A stretch of DNA of 64,000 bases, taken from an uncultured Agrobacterium sp. (GTDB lineage Bacteria; Pseudomonadota; Alphaproteobacteria; Rhizobiales; Rhizobiaceae). The stretch lies in the NCBI GenBank assembly GCA_913777615.1, contig CAJYTK010000017.1:186001-250000 (forward strand), read 5' to 3'. The notes under the pieces were generated by a model. The model saw only the letters and a list, made by a program, of their open reading frames with translations. It was not told where the DNA came from and searched no databases. Each line of letters begins with the position of its first letter. Position 1 is the first letter of the stretch. Positions 1 to 10,119 of the stretch are shown piece by piece. Made by a program: the position numbers and the translations under genes.

Positions 1-2
1 AT

Positions 3-1214
3 TCGGCGCTCGTCATGGAAAAGCGCGAGGCGCTGAAAATCTGGACCGTGCTGCTTGCGATCATGACCTTTTCGCTGTCGCTGCTTGGCACTTTCCTTGT
101 TCGCTCGGGCGTATTGACCTCTGTCCACGCCTTCGCCACCGATCCGAGCCGCGGTATTTTTATTCTTTGCATCCTGACGATGTTTATCGGCGGTGCTTTC
201 TCGCTCTTCGCATGGCGCGCCCCGACACTGAAGGCGGGTGGTCTGTTCGCGCCGATTTCGCGAGAAGGCGCGCTCGTTCTCAACAACCTGATACTGACGG
301 TCTCCACCGCCACGGTGCTGACCGGCACGCTCTATCCGCTGGTTCTCGAGACGCTGACAGGCGAAAAAATCTCCGTCGGTGCGCCCTTCTTCAATATCAC
401 GTTTGGCCTGTTGATGATCCCGGTCCTGATCGTTACCCCTTTCGGACCGATGTTGGCCTGGAAGCGGGGCGACCTTCTTGGCGCCTTCCAGCGGCTCTAC
501 GTGGCAGCGGCTCTGGCCGCTCTTGCCGGGCTGGCGCTCTGGTATATCGAAAATGGCGGGCCGGTGCTGGCCGCACTCGGTATTGCCGCAGGCTTCTGGC
601 TGATCTTCGGCGCACTTGCCGATCTCTGGTATCGTGCAAACTTTGGCAAGCTGGCCCTTAGCATCGCTTTGCGCCGATTGAGAGGTCTGCCGCGTTCGAC
701 CTTCGGAACTGCGCTGGCGCATATGGGTCTTGGGATTACGGTGCTTGGTATCGTGACAGTGACCACCTTCGAGACCGAAACTGTCGTAGAGATGAAGCAG
801 GGCATGGCGGTGGAAGCCGGCGGCTATAGCCTTACCTTTGACGGAATTCGTCACTTTGTCGGCCCGAACTATAGTGAAGATCGAGGTCACTTCACCGCTC
901 GCAAGGCCGGTGCGGAAGTCGCGGATGTCTGGTCTTCCAAACGACTTTACACCGCACGCCGGATGCCGACGACCGAAGCCGGTATCATGACCTTCGGCCT
1001 GTCGCAGCTTTATGTCTCTCTTGGCGACCCCATGCAGGACGGCGGTATCGTCGTACGCATCTGGTGGAAGCCCTTCATTCTCTGCATCTGGGGTGGGGCG
1101 CTCTTCATGATGCTTGGAGGGTTCATCTCGCTGTCCGACCGTCGCCTGCGCGTCGGCGCGCCCAATCGCAAGGCCAGACCTGCCAAGGCCGCGGCCCTGG
1201 AGGCTGCGGAATGA
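3..1214 (+). CDS. ccmF: Heme lyase CcmF/CycK, C-terminal part
   Basis: This is the C-terminal two thirds of the membrane heme-lyase subunit that attaches heme to apocytochrome c in the periplasm. The reading frame is already open at the left edge (codons before the first ATG at 15 read S-A-L-V), so the gene begins outside the window; about 400 of the usual 650-660 residues are here. Visible features are repeated hydrophobic membrane segments, the segment [18 protein letters not shown] typical of the CcmF WWD-neighbouring region, and a large periplasmic loop near residues 250-340 before a last membrane helix. It overlaps the next gene by four bases (ATGA), so the two are translated together as part of a cycHJKL-type operon. 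Family assignment is firm. Confidence 0.95.
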   Translation, partial: SALVMEKREALKIWTVLLAIMTFSLSLLGTFLVRSGVLTSVHAFATDPSRGIFILCILTMFIGGAFSLFAWRAPTLKAGGLFAPISREGALVLNNLILTVSTATVLTGTLYPLVLETLTGEKISVGAPFFNITFGLLMIPVLIVTPFGPMLAWKRGDLLGAFQRLYVAAALAALAGLALWYIENGGPVLAALGIAAGFWLIFGALADLWYRANFGKLALSIALRRLRGLPRSTFGTALAHMGLGITVLGIVTVTTFETETVVEMKQGMAVEAGGYSLTFDGIRHFVGPNYSEDRGHFTARKAGAEVADVWSSKRLYTARRMPTTEAGIMTFGLSQLYVSLGDPMQDGGIVVRIWWKPFILCIWGGALFMMLGGFISLSDRRLRVGAPNRKARPAKAAALEAAE

Positions 1215-1675
1215 CGGCGGTTCTGGCGAGAGTGTCGTTGCTCTTTCTTCTGGCCTTCAGCGCTTTTCCGGCCTTCGCCTTCAACCCGGACGAGGTGCTG
1301 TCCGACCCCGCACTTGAAACGCGCGCGCGCAACCTCACCGCACAACTGCGCTGCATGGTTTGCCAGAACCAGTCGATCGATGACAGCAATGCGGAGCTTG
1401 CTCGCGATCTGCGTCTTCTGGTTCGGGATCGGCTGGTCAAGGGCGACAGCGACGAGGCCGTCATCAACTATGTCGTCTCCCGTTACGGCGAATTCGTGCT
1501 GCTGAAACCACGCTTCACTGCGCGGACGCTCGTCTTGTGGGGTGCGCCGATCGGCCTTCTTCTGATCGGCGGCGTCGCGGTTTTCGTCTTTTCACGTCGT
1601 CGTGCGGCTCTCGCCGAAGGTGAAAAACTGACCTCGGATGAAGAGGCGCGCATCCGCCAATTGCTGGAACGCTGA
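1211..1675 (+). CDS. ccmH: Cytochrome c maturation protein CcmH/CycL
   Basis: Periplasmic, membrane-anchored thiol protein that keeps apocytochrome c cysteines reduced for heme ligation. The 154-residue product has a signal peptide ending near AFA, the redox motif [11 protein letters not shown] (CxxC within the LRCxxCQ signature) around residue 50, and a C-terminal membrane helix near residues 103-123. The start ATG overlaps the ccmF stop codon by four bases, which decides the start over the longer upstream frame. Length matches the short, alphaproteobacterial CcmH (without the TPR part carried by CycH). It is followed by a 150-base gap with its own promoter space before degP. Confidence 0.95.
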   Translation: MTAVLARVSLLFLLAFSAFPAFAFNPDEVLSDPALETRARNLTAQLRCMVCQNQSIDDSNAELARDLRLLVRDRLVKGDSDEAVINYVVSRYGEFVLLKPRFTARTLVLWGAPIGLLLIGGVAVFVFSRRRAALAEGEKLTSDEEARIRQLLER

Positions 1676-1829
1676 CCGAGCGCACCTTATGCGGCGGCTT
1701 TGACAAGATTACTATTTTTTCATTCTGCAGACACTTCGTTGTAAGGTGGAAGTCCCTATATCTTTCATCATCCACCGCTACTCCGGTTCCCTCGGAGGCT
1801 CCAGTCAGATGAACAGAGAAGGTAATCAC

Positions 1830-3380
1830 ATGTCTCAATTGCAAAACGGACGCTCCTCGTTGAAGACCGTTCTGAAGTCTTCCGCCGTTGGCGGTCTTGC
1901 CGCGTTGATGCTCACCACCGGTGTCGCCGGCCCGATAGCCCGTTCCTTTGCAGCGCCAGTCGAGGTGAATGCGCCGCAGGTGCCGAGCTTTGCCAATGTG
2001 GTTGATGCCGTTTCTCCCGCGGTCGTTTCGGTCCGTGTGAAATCCAATGTCGAGCCGGTGTCTGACGACAGCAGCGGCTTTTCCTTCGGCGGTCGCGGTC
2101 TCGACCAGCTTCCTGACGATCACCCGCTGAAGCGCTTCTTCAAGGAATTCGGTGGTCCGGGTGCAAATGAAGACAAGCGCGGTCCGAACCGCCATCGTGA
2201 AGGGAAGGGCCCGCTTCGCCCTGTCGCTCAGGGCTCTGGTTTCTTTATTTCCGAAGACGGCTACATCGTTACGAACAACCACGTCGTTGACGATGGATCT
2301 GCCTACACTGTGGTCCTCAATGACGGTACGGAATATGATGCCAAGTTGATCGGCCGCGATAGCCGCACCGACCTTGCGGTTCTGAAGGTCGATGTGAATC
2401 GCAAGTTTACCTATGTGCAGTTCGCCGATGACAGCAAGATTCGCGTTGGTGATTGGGTCGTGGCCGTTGGTAATCCCTTTGGTCTCGGCGGTACGGTGAC
2501 GTCTGGTATCGTCTCGGCCCGCGGTCGTGATATCGGCTCCGGTCCCTATGACGACTACCTGCAGATCGACGCAGCCGTGAACCGTGGTAACTCCGGTGGC
2601 CCTGCCTTCAACCTCAATGGCGAAGTGGTCGGCATCAATACCGCGATCTTCTCTCCCTCCGGCGGCAATGTCGGTATCGCGTTCGCCATTCCCGCATCCG
2701 TTGCCAAGGATGTCGTTCAGGATCTGATCAAGGACGGCAAGGTCGAGCGTGGTTGGCTCGGCGTGCAGATCCAGCCCGTCAGCAAGGATATAGCCGAATC
2801 GCTTGGTCTCTCCGAAGCCAAGGGTGCTCTGGTCGTCGCTCCGCAGGCGGGCTCTCCAGGTGATAAGGCCGGCATCAAGCAGGGTGATATCATCACCGCG
2901 GTCAATGGCGATCCGATCAAGGATGCCCGTGAATTGTCTCGTCGGATCGGTGCGCTGGCACCCAACACCAAGGTCGAGTTGTCGCTGTGGCGCAATGGTA
3001 AGTCCCAGTCTGTCAGTGTCACGCTCGGCGATCTTGCAAGCGATGACGCATCTGCGGGCGCCAAGGGTCAAAACGACAACGATCGCGGCGGTCAGTCCTC
3101 CAGCGAGAAGGCTCTCTCCAGCCTCGGCCTGACGGTCGCGCCTGCGGAAGATGGCAATGGCCTTGCCATCACCGATGTCGATCCGGACTCCGATGCCGCG
3201 ACCCGTGGCCTGAAGGCCGGTGAAAAGATCACCTCGGTCAACAACCAGCAGGTCGCATCCGCGGCCGATGTTGAGAAGGTGATTTCGCAAGCCAAGAAGG
3301 ACGGTCGCACCAAGGCTCTGTTCCAGATCGAAACCGAACAGGGCAGCCGCTTCATCGCCCTCGACATTGATCAGGGCTGA
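1830..3380 (+). CDS. degP: Periplasmic serine protease DegP/HtrA
   Basis: Do-family periplasmic protease and chaperone for misfolded envelope proteins. The product is about 516 residues with an N-terminal signal segment, a trypsin-like domain with catalytic His in TNNHVV (about residue 151), Asp in TDLAVLKV (about 181) and Ser in GNSGGPAF (about 255), then two PDZ domains (about 290-380 and 425-510). A GAGAAGG ribosome site at 1816-1822 favours the ATG at 1830; an in-frame ATG at 1809 with GGAGG at 1794-1798 is an alternative. A terminator follows at 3394-3422. Neighbours (cyc genes before, two-component pair after) match the arrangement I recall for rhizobial degP1. Confidence 0.95.
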   Translation: MSQLQNGRSSLKTVLKSSAVGGLAALMLTTGVAGPIARSFAAPVEVNAPQVPSFANVVDAVSPAVVSVRVKSNVEPVSDDSSGFSFGGRGLDQLPDDHPLKRFFKEFGGPGANEDKRGPNRHREGKGPLRPVAQGSGFFISEDGYIVTNNHVVDDGSAYTVVLNDGTEYDAKLIGRDSRTDLAVLKVDVNRKFTYVQFADDSKIRVGDWVVAVGNPFGLGGTVTSGIVSARGRDIGSGPYDDYLQIDAAVNRGNSGGPAFNLNGEVVGINTAIFSPSGGNVGIAFAIPASVAKDVVQDLIKDGKVERGWLGVQIQPVSKDIAESLGLSEAKGALVVAPQAGSPGDKAGIKQGDIITAVNGDPIKDARELSRRIGALAPNTKVELSLWRNGKSQSVSVTLGDLASDDASAGAKGQNDNDRGGQSSSEKALSSLGLTVAPAEDGNGLAITDVDPDSDAATRGLKAGEKITSVNNQQVASAADVEKVISQAKKDGRTKALFQIETEQGSRFIALDIDQG

Positions 3381-3393
3381 TTAGCAAAGACGG

Positions 3394-3422
3394 GAGAGGG
3401 GCGTTTTGCCCCTCTCATTTTT
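3394..3422 (+). terminator. Rho-independent terminator after degP
   Basis: Perfect nine-base inverted repeat GAGAGGGGC / GCCCCTCTC around a five-base loop, followed by ATTTTTA, 13 bases after the degP stop codon. Confidence 0.9.
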
Positions 3423-3570
3423 AGTCGCAGAACAACAAAAACATCGCCGATGAGTTCGGCGTCTTGGCGTTTTGCGATCAGCTATGGTGGTCGGATGTCG
3501 GCCATCCACGGCCAAAGTCACTGCCCGCCTCTTCAACGCGTGACAGGCCGAGCAGTCAGGAGACATCGTC

Positions 3571-4353
3571 ATGGCGGACCTTATGAGCCAATCCATGGAA
3601 AGTCATCTGCATAATGTTTCGGGCGAACCTCTTTCCGGTTGTGCGCTGAATGATATGGACGTTAATGTTCCCCACATGAAAATACTTGTTATTGAAGATG
3701 ATCTGGAAGCTGCCGCCTACATGACGAAGGCGTTTCGTGAAGCGGGTATTGTTGTCGATCATGCAAGCGATGGCGAAAGCGGTCTGTTTATGGGCTGCGA
3801 AAATGTCTACGACGTCATGGTCATCGACCGGATGCTGCCGCGTCGAGACGGACTCTCCGTCATCTCCGAGTTGCGCAAGAAGGGCATAGAGACGCCAGTC
3901 CTCATCCTCTCTGCGCTTGGTCAGGTCGATGACCGCGTGACGGGTCTTCGTGCCGGTGGCGACGATTATCTGCCGAAGCCCTACGCTTTCAATGAACTGC
4001 TCGCCCGCATCGAGGTGCTTGGCCGCCGCAAGGGCAAGCCTGAGCAGGACATGATTTATCGTGTGGGCGATCTCGAACTCGACAGGCTCTCTCATGACGT
4101 GCGCCGCAACGGCAAGGAAATACTGCTTCAGCCGCGTGAGTTTCGCCTGCTGGAATATCTGATGAAGAATGCCGGTCAGGTGGTGACCCGCACCATGCTC
4201 CTGGAAAATGTCTGGGACTATCACTTTGATCCCCAGACCAACGTGATCGACGTTCACGTGTCGCGGCTCCGCTCGAAGATCGAGAAGGATTTTGACAAGC
4301 CGTTGCTGAAGACCATCCGCGGTGCAGGCTATATGATGAAGGATGAAGGCTAG
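3571..4353 (+). CDS. OmpR-family response regulator
   Basis: Two-component transcription factor: receiver domain with acidic pocket (VIEDD), phospho-acceptor Asp in MVIDRMLP, conserved Thr/Ser replaced by Ser in LILSALG, Lys in LPKPY, then an OmpR/PhoB winged helix (QPREFRLLEYL to GAGYMM). The usual start of such proteins would be the ATG at 3676, but that ATG has no ribosome site, whereas the ATG at 3571 has AGGAGA at 3558-3563 seven bases upstream; the protein then carries a 35-residue N-terminal extension rich in Ser, His and Met. It ends two bases before the sensor kinase start, so the pair is one operon. The stimulus is unknown; similarity to CusR/CzcR-type regulators is only general. 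Confidence 0.9.
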   Translation: MADLMSQSMESHLHNVSGEPLSGCALNDMDVNVPHMKILVIEDDLEAAAYMTKAFREAGIVVDHASDGESGLFMGCENVYDVMVIDRMLPRRDGLSVISELRKKGIETPVLILSALGQVDDRVTGLRAGGDDYLPKPYAFNELLARIEVLGRRKGKPEQDMIYRVGDLELDRLSHDVRRNGKEILLQPREFRLLEYLMKNAGQVVTRTMLLENVWDYHFDPQTNVIDVHVSRLRSKIEKDFDKPLLKTIRGAGYMMKDEG

Positions 4354-4355
4354 CC

Positions 4356-5768
4356 ATGCCTTCGCGCCTGCGCCTTCTTTTCAGCTCCACCGCTGTCCGT
4401 CTGTCCGCGCTTTATATTCTGCTTTTCGCGCTTTGCGCTGCTTTCTTGGTTTTCTACGTCACCGCACTTTCCGAGCGTCTTTTGAACCAGCAGACGCGCG
4501 ACGCCGTGCTTCAGGAGGTCAATGACGTCCAGCGGATTTATGAGCGCGGCGGTATCAATCCGCTGTTGCGGATGATGGAGCGGCGCGCCCGACAGCCTGG
4601 TGCCAGCCTTTATGTGATAGCGGGTCCCAATGGCGAGATCCTGGCGGGTAACGTCGCCTCGGTTCAGCCGGGCGTTTTCGACAGCGAAGGCTGGACGGAT
4701 TTTCCCTTCACCTACGAACGCTACTCTGAAAGCGGAGACAGCGTGAAACACCTCGCCACCGCCAATATCTTCGTCCTCGACAATGGTCTTCGCATCCTCG
4801 TCGGACGCGACCTGGGAGAACCCACGAAGTTCAGGTTGTTGGTGCGAAATGCGCTAATGGTGGCCCTCGCCATCATGGGGGGCGGCGCGCTCATCATCTG
4901 GTTCGCGATCGGGCAAAACGCCCTGAAGCGGCTTGATCGCATGTCCGCGGCGACGAAGAAGATTATGGCGGGCGATCTGTCGCAAAGGCTGCCGCAAGGC
5001 CGTTCCGGAGACGAGTTCGATCGTCTCTCCGGTTCGCTGAACGCCATGCTTGGCCGCATCGAAAAGCTCAATGAAGGCTTGCGCCAAGTTTCCGACAATA
5101 TTGCGCACGACCTGAAGACGCCGCTGACGCGTCTGCGCAACAAGGCGGCAGATGCGCTCGACGATAAAGATGAAAACAAGCGTCGCGCAGCGCTTGAAGG
5201 CATCATTGCTGAATCCGATCAATTGATCCGCACGTTCAACGCGCTTTTGATGATCTCGCGAGTCGAGGCAGGCTCGATCGCCGCTGAGATGACCGATGTG
5301 GATGTCTCAGCCATCGCCGAAGACAGTGCAGAGCTTTACGAGCCGGTCGCGGAAGAGGAAGGTCTGACGCTGACCACAGCTATTGAGCCAGGACTTGTGG
5401 TGCAGGGAAATCGGGAACTGATCGGCCAGGCGCTAACAAATCTGATCGACAATGCCATTAAATATGCAGGCGGGCATGATGGCCCGAAACGCCTGTCCGT
5501 TCATCTTGCTCAGAGTGACGAAGGGATCGTTCTTTCGGTTGCCGATACCGGTCCCGGCGTTCCGGCTGAAAAGCGCGGCGAGGTGATCAAACGCTTCGTG
5601 CGGCTGGACGAAAGCCGCTCAAAGCCCGGTACAGGCTTGGGCCTGTCCCTGGTAGAAGCGGTGATGGAGCTTCACGGTGGGGCGCTTCGTCTTTCCGATA
5701 CCGATCCGGACAATAGAACCTCACCCGGCCTGACCGTGTCCATGGTCTTTCCAGCGTCGAAGCCTTAA
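4356..5768 (+). CDS. Sensor histidine kinase, partner of the upstream regulator
   Basis: Membrane sensor kinase of 470 residues: first membrane helix at about 13-35, periplasmic domain to about residue 160, second helix about 165-187, HAMP linker, dimerisation domain with the phospho-accepting His in NIAHDLKTPLTRLR (about residue 250), and an ATP-binding domain with N box NLIDNAIKYAG, G1 box DTGPGVP and G2 box GTGLGLSL. The gap to the preceding regulator stop is two bases. The ligand cannot be told from sequence. glnE follows after 90 bases with its own AGGAGG ribosome site. Confidence 0.93.
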   Translation: MPSRLRLLFSSTAVRLSALYILLFALCAAFLVFYVTALSERLLNQQTRDAVLQEVNDVQRIYERGGINPLLRMMERRARQPGASLYVIAGPNGEILAGNVASVQPGVFDSEGWTDFPFTYERYSESGDSVKHLATANIFVLDNGLRILVGRDLGEPTKFRLLVRNALMVALAIMGGGALIIWFAIGQNALKRLDRMSAATKKIMAGDLSQRLPQGRSGDEFDRLSGSLNAMLGRIEKLNEGLRQVSDNIAHDLKTPLTRLRNKAADALDDKDENKRRAALEGIIAESDQLIRTFNALLMISRVEAGSIAAEMTDVDVSAIAEDSAELYEPVAEEEGLTLTTAIEPGLVVQGNRELIGQALTNLIDNAIKYAGGHDGPKRLSVHLAQSDEGIVLSVADTGPGVPAEKRGEVIKRFVRLDESRSKPGTGLGLSLVEAVMELHGGALRLSDTDPDNRTSPGLTVSMVFPASKP

Positions 5769-5859
5769 GGTTAGTTTCTTTCCGTGACGGCGGTGACTGC
5801 ACAGCTGTTCAGGGAGAGTCTAAGCCCGTCTAAAGGGGTGACATGCAGGAGGAAACACC

Positions 5860-8835
5860 ATGACAGATGCGGCACCAGCCGGATTGCGGCTTGACGATGT
5901 GCAGCCGGGAACGGTCCGCGCGCTGACCCAGACCGAACTGAAATCCGTTTTCTCGTCTCTAAGAGATATAGCGAAGCGCGAATCCGCTATCGCCGAATTG
6001 ATGGCTGGCGACAGCCCGCTCAAGGATTTTATTGCCAGCGCCTTTACCCTGTCTCCCTATCTGCGGGACGCAGCGAGCGCCGATGAGGGGTTGTTGACAC
6101 TTGCCATCTCCGAGCCGGTCGAGGCATCGCTCGGCAGACTGGTCGAGCAGGCCCGTCATTGCTGGCGACCGGATGAGGGTGGCGCCATCCCGACCGAGGC
6201 GGAGGTGATGACGACACTGCGCGTTGCCAAACGTCGCCTGTCCTTCATTGCCGCACTTTCCGATCTTGGACGCATTTTCACCGCCCGCGATACGACACGA
6301 TGGTTGAGCGACATGGCCGATGCGACGCTGTCGGCGGCAATCGACCACCTTCTTCTTGCCAACCACAATAGCGGCAAGCTCAAGTTGAAGAGCCCCGAGA
6401 ACCCTAGTGAAGGGTCCGGCCTGATCGTGCTTGGCATGGGCAAGCTCGGCGCGCGCGAGCTCAACTATTCCTCCGACATTGATGCCGTCGTTTTCTTCGA
6501 GCCAATGGCGGGCATTGTGCCCGATCCACTGGATGCGCTGGAAACCTTCGGACGCATGATGCGGCGGCTGATCCGCATCATGCAGGAGCGCACAGCCGAC
6601 GGCTACGTGTTTCGAACCGATCTTCGCCTTCGCCCCGATCCCGGCTCAACGCCGCTTGCCATTCCGGTTGATGCGGCGCTGCTCTACTATGAGGGAAGAG
6701 GGCAGAACTGGGAGCGGGCGGCCTATATTAAGGCAAGAGCCGTTGCCGGCGACATCAACGCAGGCGAGGGCTTGTTGCGTGAATTGACCCCTTTCGTGTT
6801 CCGCAAATATCTCGACTACGCCGCGATTGCCGATATCCATTCCATCAAACGACAAATCCATGCGCATAAGGGCCATGGCGCGATTGCTGTGAAAGGTCAC
6901 AACGTCAAGCTCGGACGTGGTGGTATCCGGGAAATCGAGTTTTTCGCCCAGACACAGCAATTGATTGCCGGCGGGCGCATGGCGCCCTTGCGTGTCCGCT
7001 CGACCGAAGAAGCGCTTGCGGCGCTGACCGATGCAAAATGGATCGACGCGGAGACGCGTGACAGCCTGACGGATGCCTATTGGTTTCTCCGCGAGGTCGA
7101 GCATCGTATTCAGATGGTGCGCGATGAGCAGACGCATATCCTGCCCGATACGGAAACCGAACTGAAGCGCATCGCCTTCATGCTGGGCTTTACCGATAAC
7201 AAGGCATTTTCAGAAAAGCTGGAAGAGGTGCTGCGGCTGGTGGAGCGGAAATACTCCGCTCTCTTTGAGCAGGAAACCAAGCTTTCGGGCGAGAGCGGCA
7301 ATCTGGTTTTCACGGGTCAGAAGGATGATCCCGACACATTGAAGACGCTGGAGCGGCTCGGCTTCGAACGTCCTGAAGATATGTCGCGTGTGATCCGCAC
7401 ATGGCACAATGGTCGCTACCGCGCAACGCAATCGGTCGAAGCGCGAGAAAGGCTGACCGAGCTGACACCCGACCTGTTGAAGGCTTTCGGCGAGAGCAAG
7501 CGCGCCGACGAAGCGCTGCTGCGCTTCGATAATTTTCTCTCCGGGTTGCCTGCCGGCATCCAACTGTTTTCTCTTCTCGGCAACAATCCAGCGCTCCTGT
7601 CTCTCTTGGTAACGATCATGTCGTCCGCTCCGAGACTGGCAGAGATCATTGCGGCGCGCCCGCACGTTTTCGACGGGATGCTCGATCCCGCGCTGATGAC
7701 GGAAATACCGACACGCGATTATCTCGCCCAGCGAATGAGGGGTTTCCTCGCACCGGCCCGTCATTATGAGGATGTCCTCGACCGCTTGCGCATCTTCGCC
7801 GCCGAGCAGCGATTTCTCATCGGTGTGCGTCTTCTGACGGGCGCAATCACCGGAGACGTGGCAGGCCGCGCCTTTACACACCTTGCCGATCTTGTCATCG
7901 AAGCGGCTTTGAACGCCGTACTCGTGGAGATGGAGACGGCGCATGGCGTCTATCCGGGCGGTCGCGTCGCCGTCATCGGCATGGGCAAGCTCGGTTCCTT
8001 CGAGCTGACCGCCGGTTCGGACGTCGATCTCATCCTGCTTTATGATTATCACGACGAAGCCGCCGAGTCCGACGGTGCAAAGCCACTCGATGCAGTGCGC
8101 TACTTTACCCGCGTGACCCAACGGCTGATCGCGGCGCTGTCTGCACCGACGGCCGAGGGCGTGCTCTACGAGGTCGACATGCGCCTCAGACCCTCGGGCA
8201 ACAAGGGGCCGGTGGCAACCCGTATTTCCACATTCGAAAAGTACCAGCGCGAGGAAGCCTGGACGTGGGAGCATCTGGCGCTCTCCAGAGCCCGCCTCAT
8301 CTGCGGTGACGCCACATTAATCTCCGATGCTAGGGAGATCATCTCTTCGGTCCTGTCGCACAAACGCGACGTGGTGAAGATTGCCGCCGACGTTCATGAA
8401 ATGCGTCAACTCATCGACAAGGAAAAGCCGCCTGGAAGTCCCTGGGACTTTAAGCTCATTCCTGGCGGACTGGTCGATCTGGAGTTTATTGCGCAATATC
8501 TGACGCTGGTCGCGCCCACGAAAGATCTGCCGCTGCACAAGCCGGGAGAGAGCACTTTCGACGTGCTAAAACGCATTGCCTCGCAAGCGATGGAGCCGCA
8601 GGCGCGTGACGATTGCATTGAGGCGATGCGGCTCTTCACGGAGTTATCGCAGATTATAAGGCTTTGCATCGATACGGATTTCGATCCAAAGCAAGCACCC
8701 GCCGGGTTAGTCGATCTCGTGTGCAGAGCTGGCGATTGCCCTGATCTCGCGACCTTGGAGGGTGAGGTTAAGCGGCTGTCGAAAGCGGTCCGCAAGACTT
8801 TTTCCACACTGGTCACTGCGAAAGGCAGTTCATAA
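5860..8835 (+). CDS. glnE: Glutamine synthetase adenylyltransferase/adenylyl-removing enzyme
   Basis: Bifunctional enzyme that adenylylates and deadenylylates glutamine synthetase in response to PII proteins, controlling nitrogen assimilation. The 991-residue length is typical for alphaproteobacteria. Two nucleotidyltransferase domains are visible: the deadenylylation domain with GMGKLGARELNYSSDID (about residue 190-207) and the adenylylation domain with GMGKLGSFELTAGSDVD (about 706-722), each followed by an RLRPDPG or MRLRPSGN segment. An AGGAGG sequence lies nine bases upstream of the ATG. No truncation or frameshift is seen. Confidence 0.96.
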   Translation: MTDAAPAGLRLDDVQPGTVRALTQTELKSVFSSLRDIAKRESAIAELMAGDSPLKDFIASAFTLSPYLRDAASADEGLLTLAISEPVEASLGRLVEQARHCWRPDEGGAIPTEAEVMTTLRVAKRRLSFIAALSDLGRIFTARDTTRWLSDMADATLSAAIDHLLLANHNSGKLKLKSPENPSEGSGLIVLGMGKLGARELNYSSDIDAVVFFEPMAGIVPDPLDALETFGRMMRRLIRIMQERTADGYVFRTDLRLRPDPGSTPLAIPVDAALLYYEGRGQNWERAAYIKARAVAGDINAGEGLLRELTPFVFRKYLDYAAIADIHSIKRQIHAHKGHGAIAVKGHNVKLGRGGIREIEFFAQTQQLIAGGRMAPLRVRSTEEALAALTDAKWIDAETRDSLTDAYWFLREVEHRIQMVRDEQTHILPDTETELKRIAFMLGFTDNKAFSEKLEEVLRLVERKYSALFEQETKLSGESGNLVFTGQKDDPDTLKTLERLGFERPEDMSRVIRTWHNGRYRATQSVEARERLTELTPDLLKAFGESKRADEALLRFDNFLSGLPAGIQLFSLLGNNPALLSLLVTIMSSAPRLAEIIAARPHVFDGMLDPALMTEIPTRDYLAQRMRGFLAPARHYEDVLDRLRIFAAEQRFLIGVRLLTGAITGDVAGRAFTHLADLVIEAALNAVLVEMETAHGVYPGGRVAVIGMGKLGSFELTAGSDVDLILLYDYHDEAAESDGAKPLDAVRYFTRVTQRLIAALSAPTAEGVLYEVDMRLRPSGNKGPVATRISTFEKYQREEAWTWEHLALSRARLICGDATLISDAREIISSVLSHKRDVVKIAADVHEMRQLIDKEKPPGSPWDFKLIPGGLVDLEFIAQYLTLVAPTKDLPLHKPGESTFDVLKRIASQAMEPQARDDCIEAMRLFTELSQIIRLCIDTDFDPKQAPAGLVDLVCRAGDCPDLATLEGEVKRLSKAVRKTFSTLVTAKGSS

Positions 8836-8984
8836 AGCCGAATGAGGGATCCAGAAAAGACTCTGTATCCGTCGCAGGTCCAGAGGGGCACATAAGTTTC
8901 CCGGCACTGGAACGGATTTTGCCGGGCTGGATTGATCAAGGCGCCACCCCCACTTATGGCGAAAGCTAAAACGAGAGCGTCTTT

Positions 8985-10100
8985 ATGTTTCACCTTATTT
9001 TCGGAATTCCGTGGCTAGTGGTTGCTGTCCGCTTCATCCTGCCATTGCCTTGGATTTGGCCTTTGAAGCTCGCGCTCGCGCTGCTGCTTCTCGCAGCTTC
9101 TCAATATCACCTCTTCAGCCGACTCTCCTCCGGCTCTGTCTTCTCGCCGGAGTTTCCGAGGCCTTTGATTATCGGCTTCAACCTGCTCTTCGGCTTCATG
9201 CTCCTGCTCGCAGTTTTTCAGATCGTGTTGGATGTCGTGTCGCTGATCTTGATGCTGTTCAAGGGGCATTTTCCGATTGTGCCTTCCGCTGTGCGTTATG
9301 GCATGGCTGCTGTCGCCTTCTGTCTATCGGCATTCGCTGTCAGCCAGGCCATTCGTGTGCCGCCGTTGAAGGATATCGAGGTTGCTGTTCCGGGCCTCGA
9401 TCCGGCTTTCGATGGCTACCGGATCGTCCAGTTGACGGATTTGCACATCAGTCGTCTCTTTCCCGCCTTCTGGACCCAAGCCGTGGTGGAAAAAACCAAT
9501 GCGCTTAAGGCTGACCTTATCGTTATAACGGGCGACCTGATCGACGGTAAGGTGGAGGCGAGAAGTAGCGATATCGCGCCCTTGGCAGAATTGAAGGCAC
9601 GTGATGGCGTCTACACCATTCCCGGAAATCATGAATACTTCTTCGGTTACGAAGAGTGGATGGCCTATTATCAGCGCTTGACTATGATTACTCTTGCAAA
9701 CAGCCATGCTGTGATCGAGCGTTCCAACGCCAAACTTGTCATCGCTGGCGTAACCGACCTCTCGTCGGAACGGACCGCATTTCCCGTGCATGACACGGTG
9801 GCTGCGCTGAAAGGCGCACCAGTCGATGCGCCTGTTGTCCTGCTCGACCACCAACCCCGTCAGGCGGCTGACAATGCAGCACTGGGTGTTGCGCTTCAGC
9901 TTTCCGGCCATACCCATGGCGGAATGGTACTTGGACTTGATCGTGTGGTTGCTCGCCCAAATAACGGCTTTGTCTCGGGCTTCTACGACGTCGATGGCAT
10001 GAAGCTTTACGTTAATAACGGCACGGCGCTTTGGCCAGGCTTTGCGCTCCGGCTCGGTGTTCAATCCGAATTAACCCGCATCACCTTGAGGTCTCGCTGA
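8985..10100 (+). CDS. Membrane metallophosphoesterase, YaeI-like
   Basis: The first 120 residues hold four hydrophobic segments; the rest is a calcineurin-like phosphoesterase with its metal-binding blocks in order: LTDLHIS (D-x-H), GDLIDG (G-D), IPGNHEYF (G-N-H-E) and SGHTHGG (G-H-x-H). Family members with this layout include YaeI (UDP-2,3-diacylglucosamine or cyclic nucleotide type hydrolases); the substrate here is unknown. The domain likely faces one side of the inner membrane. The gene runs convergent with pleC, with only 19 bases between stop codons. Confidence 0.88.
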   Translation: MFHLIFGIPWLVVAVRFILPLPWIWPLKLALALLLLAASQYHLFSRLSSGSVFSPEFPRPLIIGFNLLFGFMLLLAVFQIVLDVVSLILMLFKGHFPIVPSAVRYGMAAVAFCLSAFAVSQAIRVPPLKDIEVAVPGLDPAFDGYRIVQLTDLHISRLFPAFWTQAVVEKTNALKADLIVITGDLIDGKVEARSSDIAPLAELKARDGVYTIPGNHEYFFGYEEWMAYYQRLTMITLANSHAVIERSNAKLVIAGVTDLSSERTAFPVHDTVAALKGAPVDAPVVLLDHQPRQAADNAALGVALQLSGHTHGGMVLGLDRVVARPNNGFVSGFYDVDGMKLYVNNGTALWPGFALRLGVQSELTRITLRSR

Positions 10101-10119
10101 GGCGCGACCGAGAGGCCCA

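Noticed and set aside
1515-3290. 591-codon minus-strand open frame opposite degP
   Set aside because: Shadow of the plus-strand degP gene; its composition follows the complementary codons and it has no recognisable domain or ribosome site.
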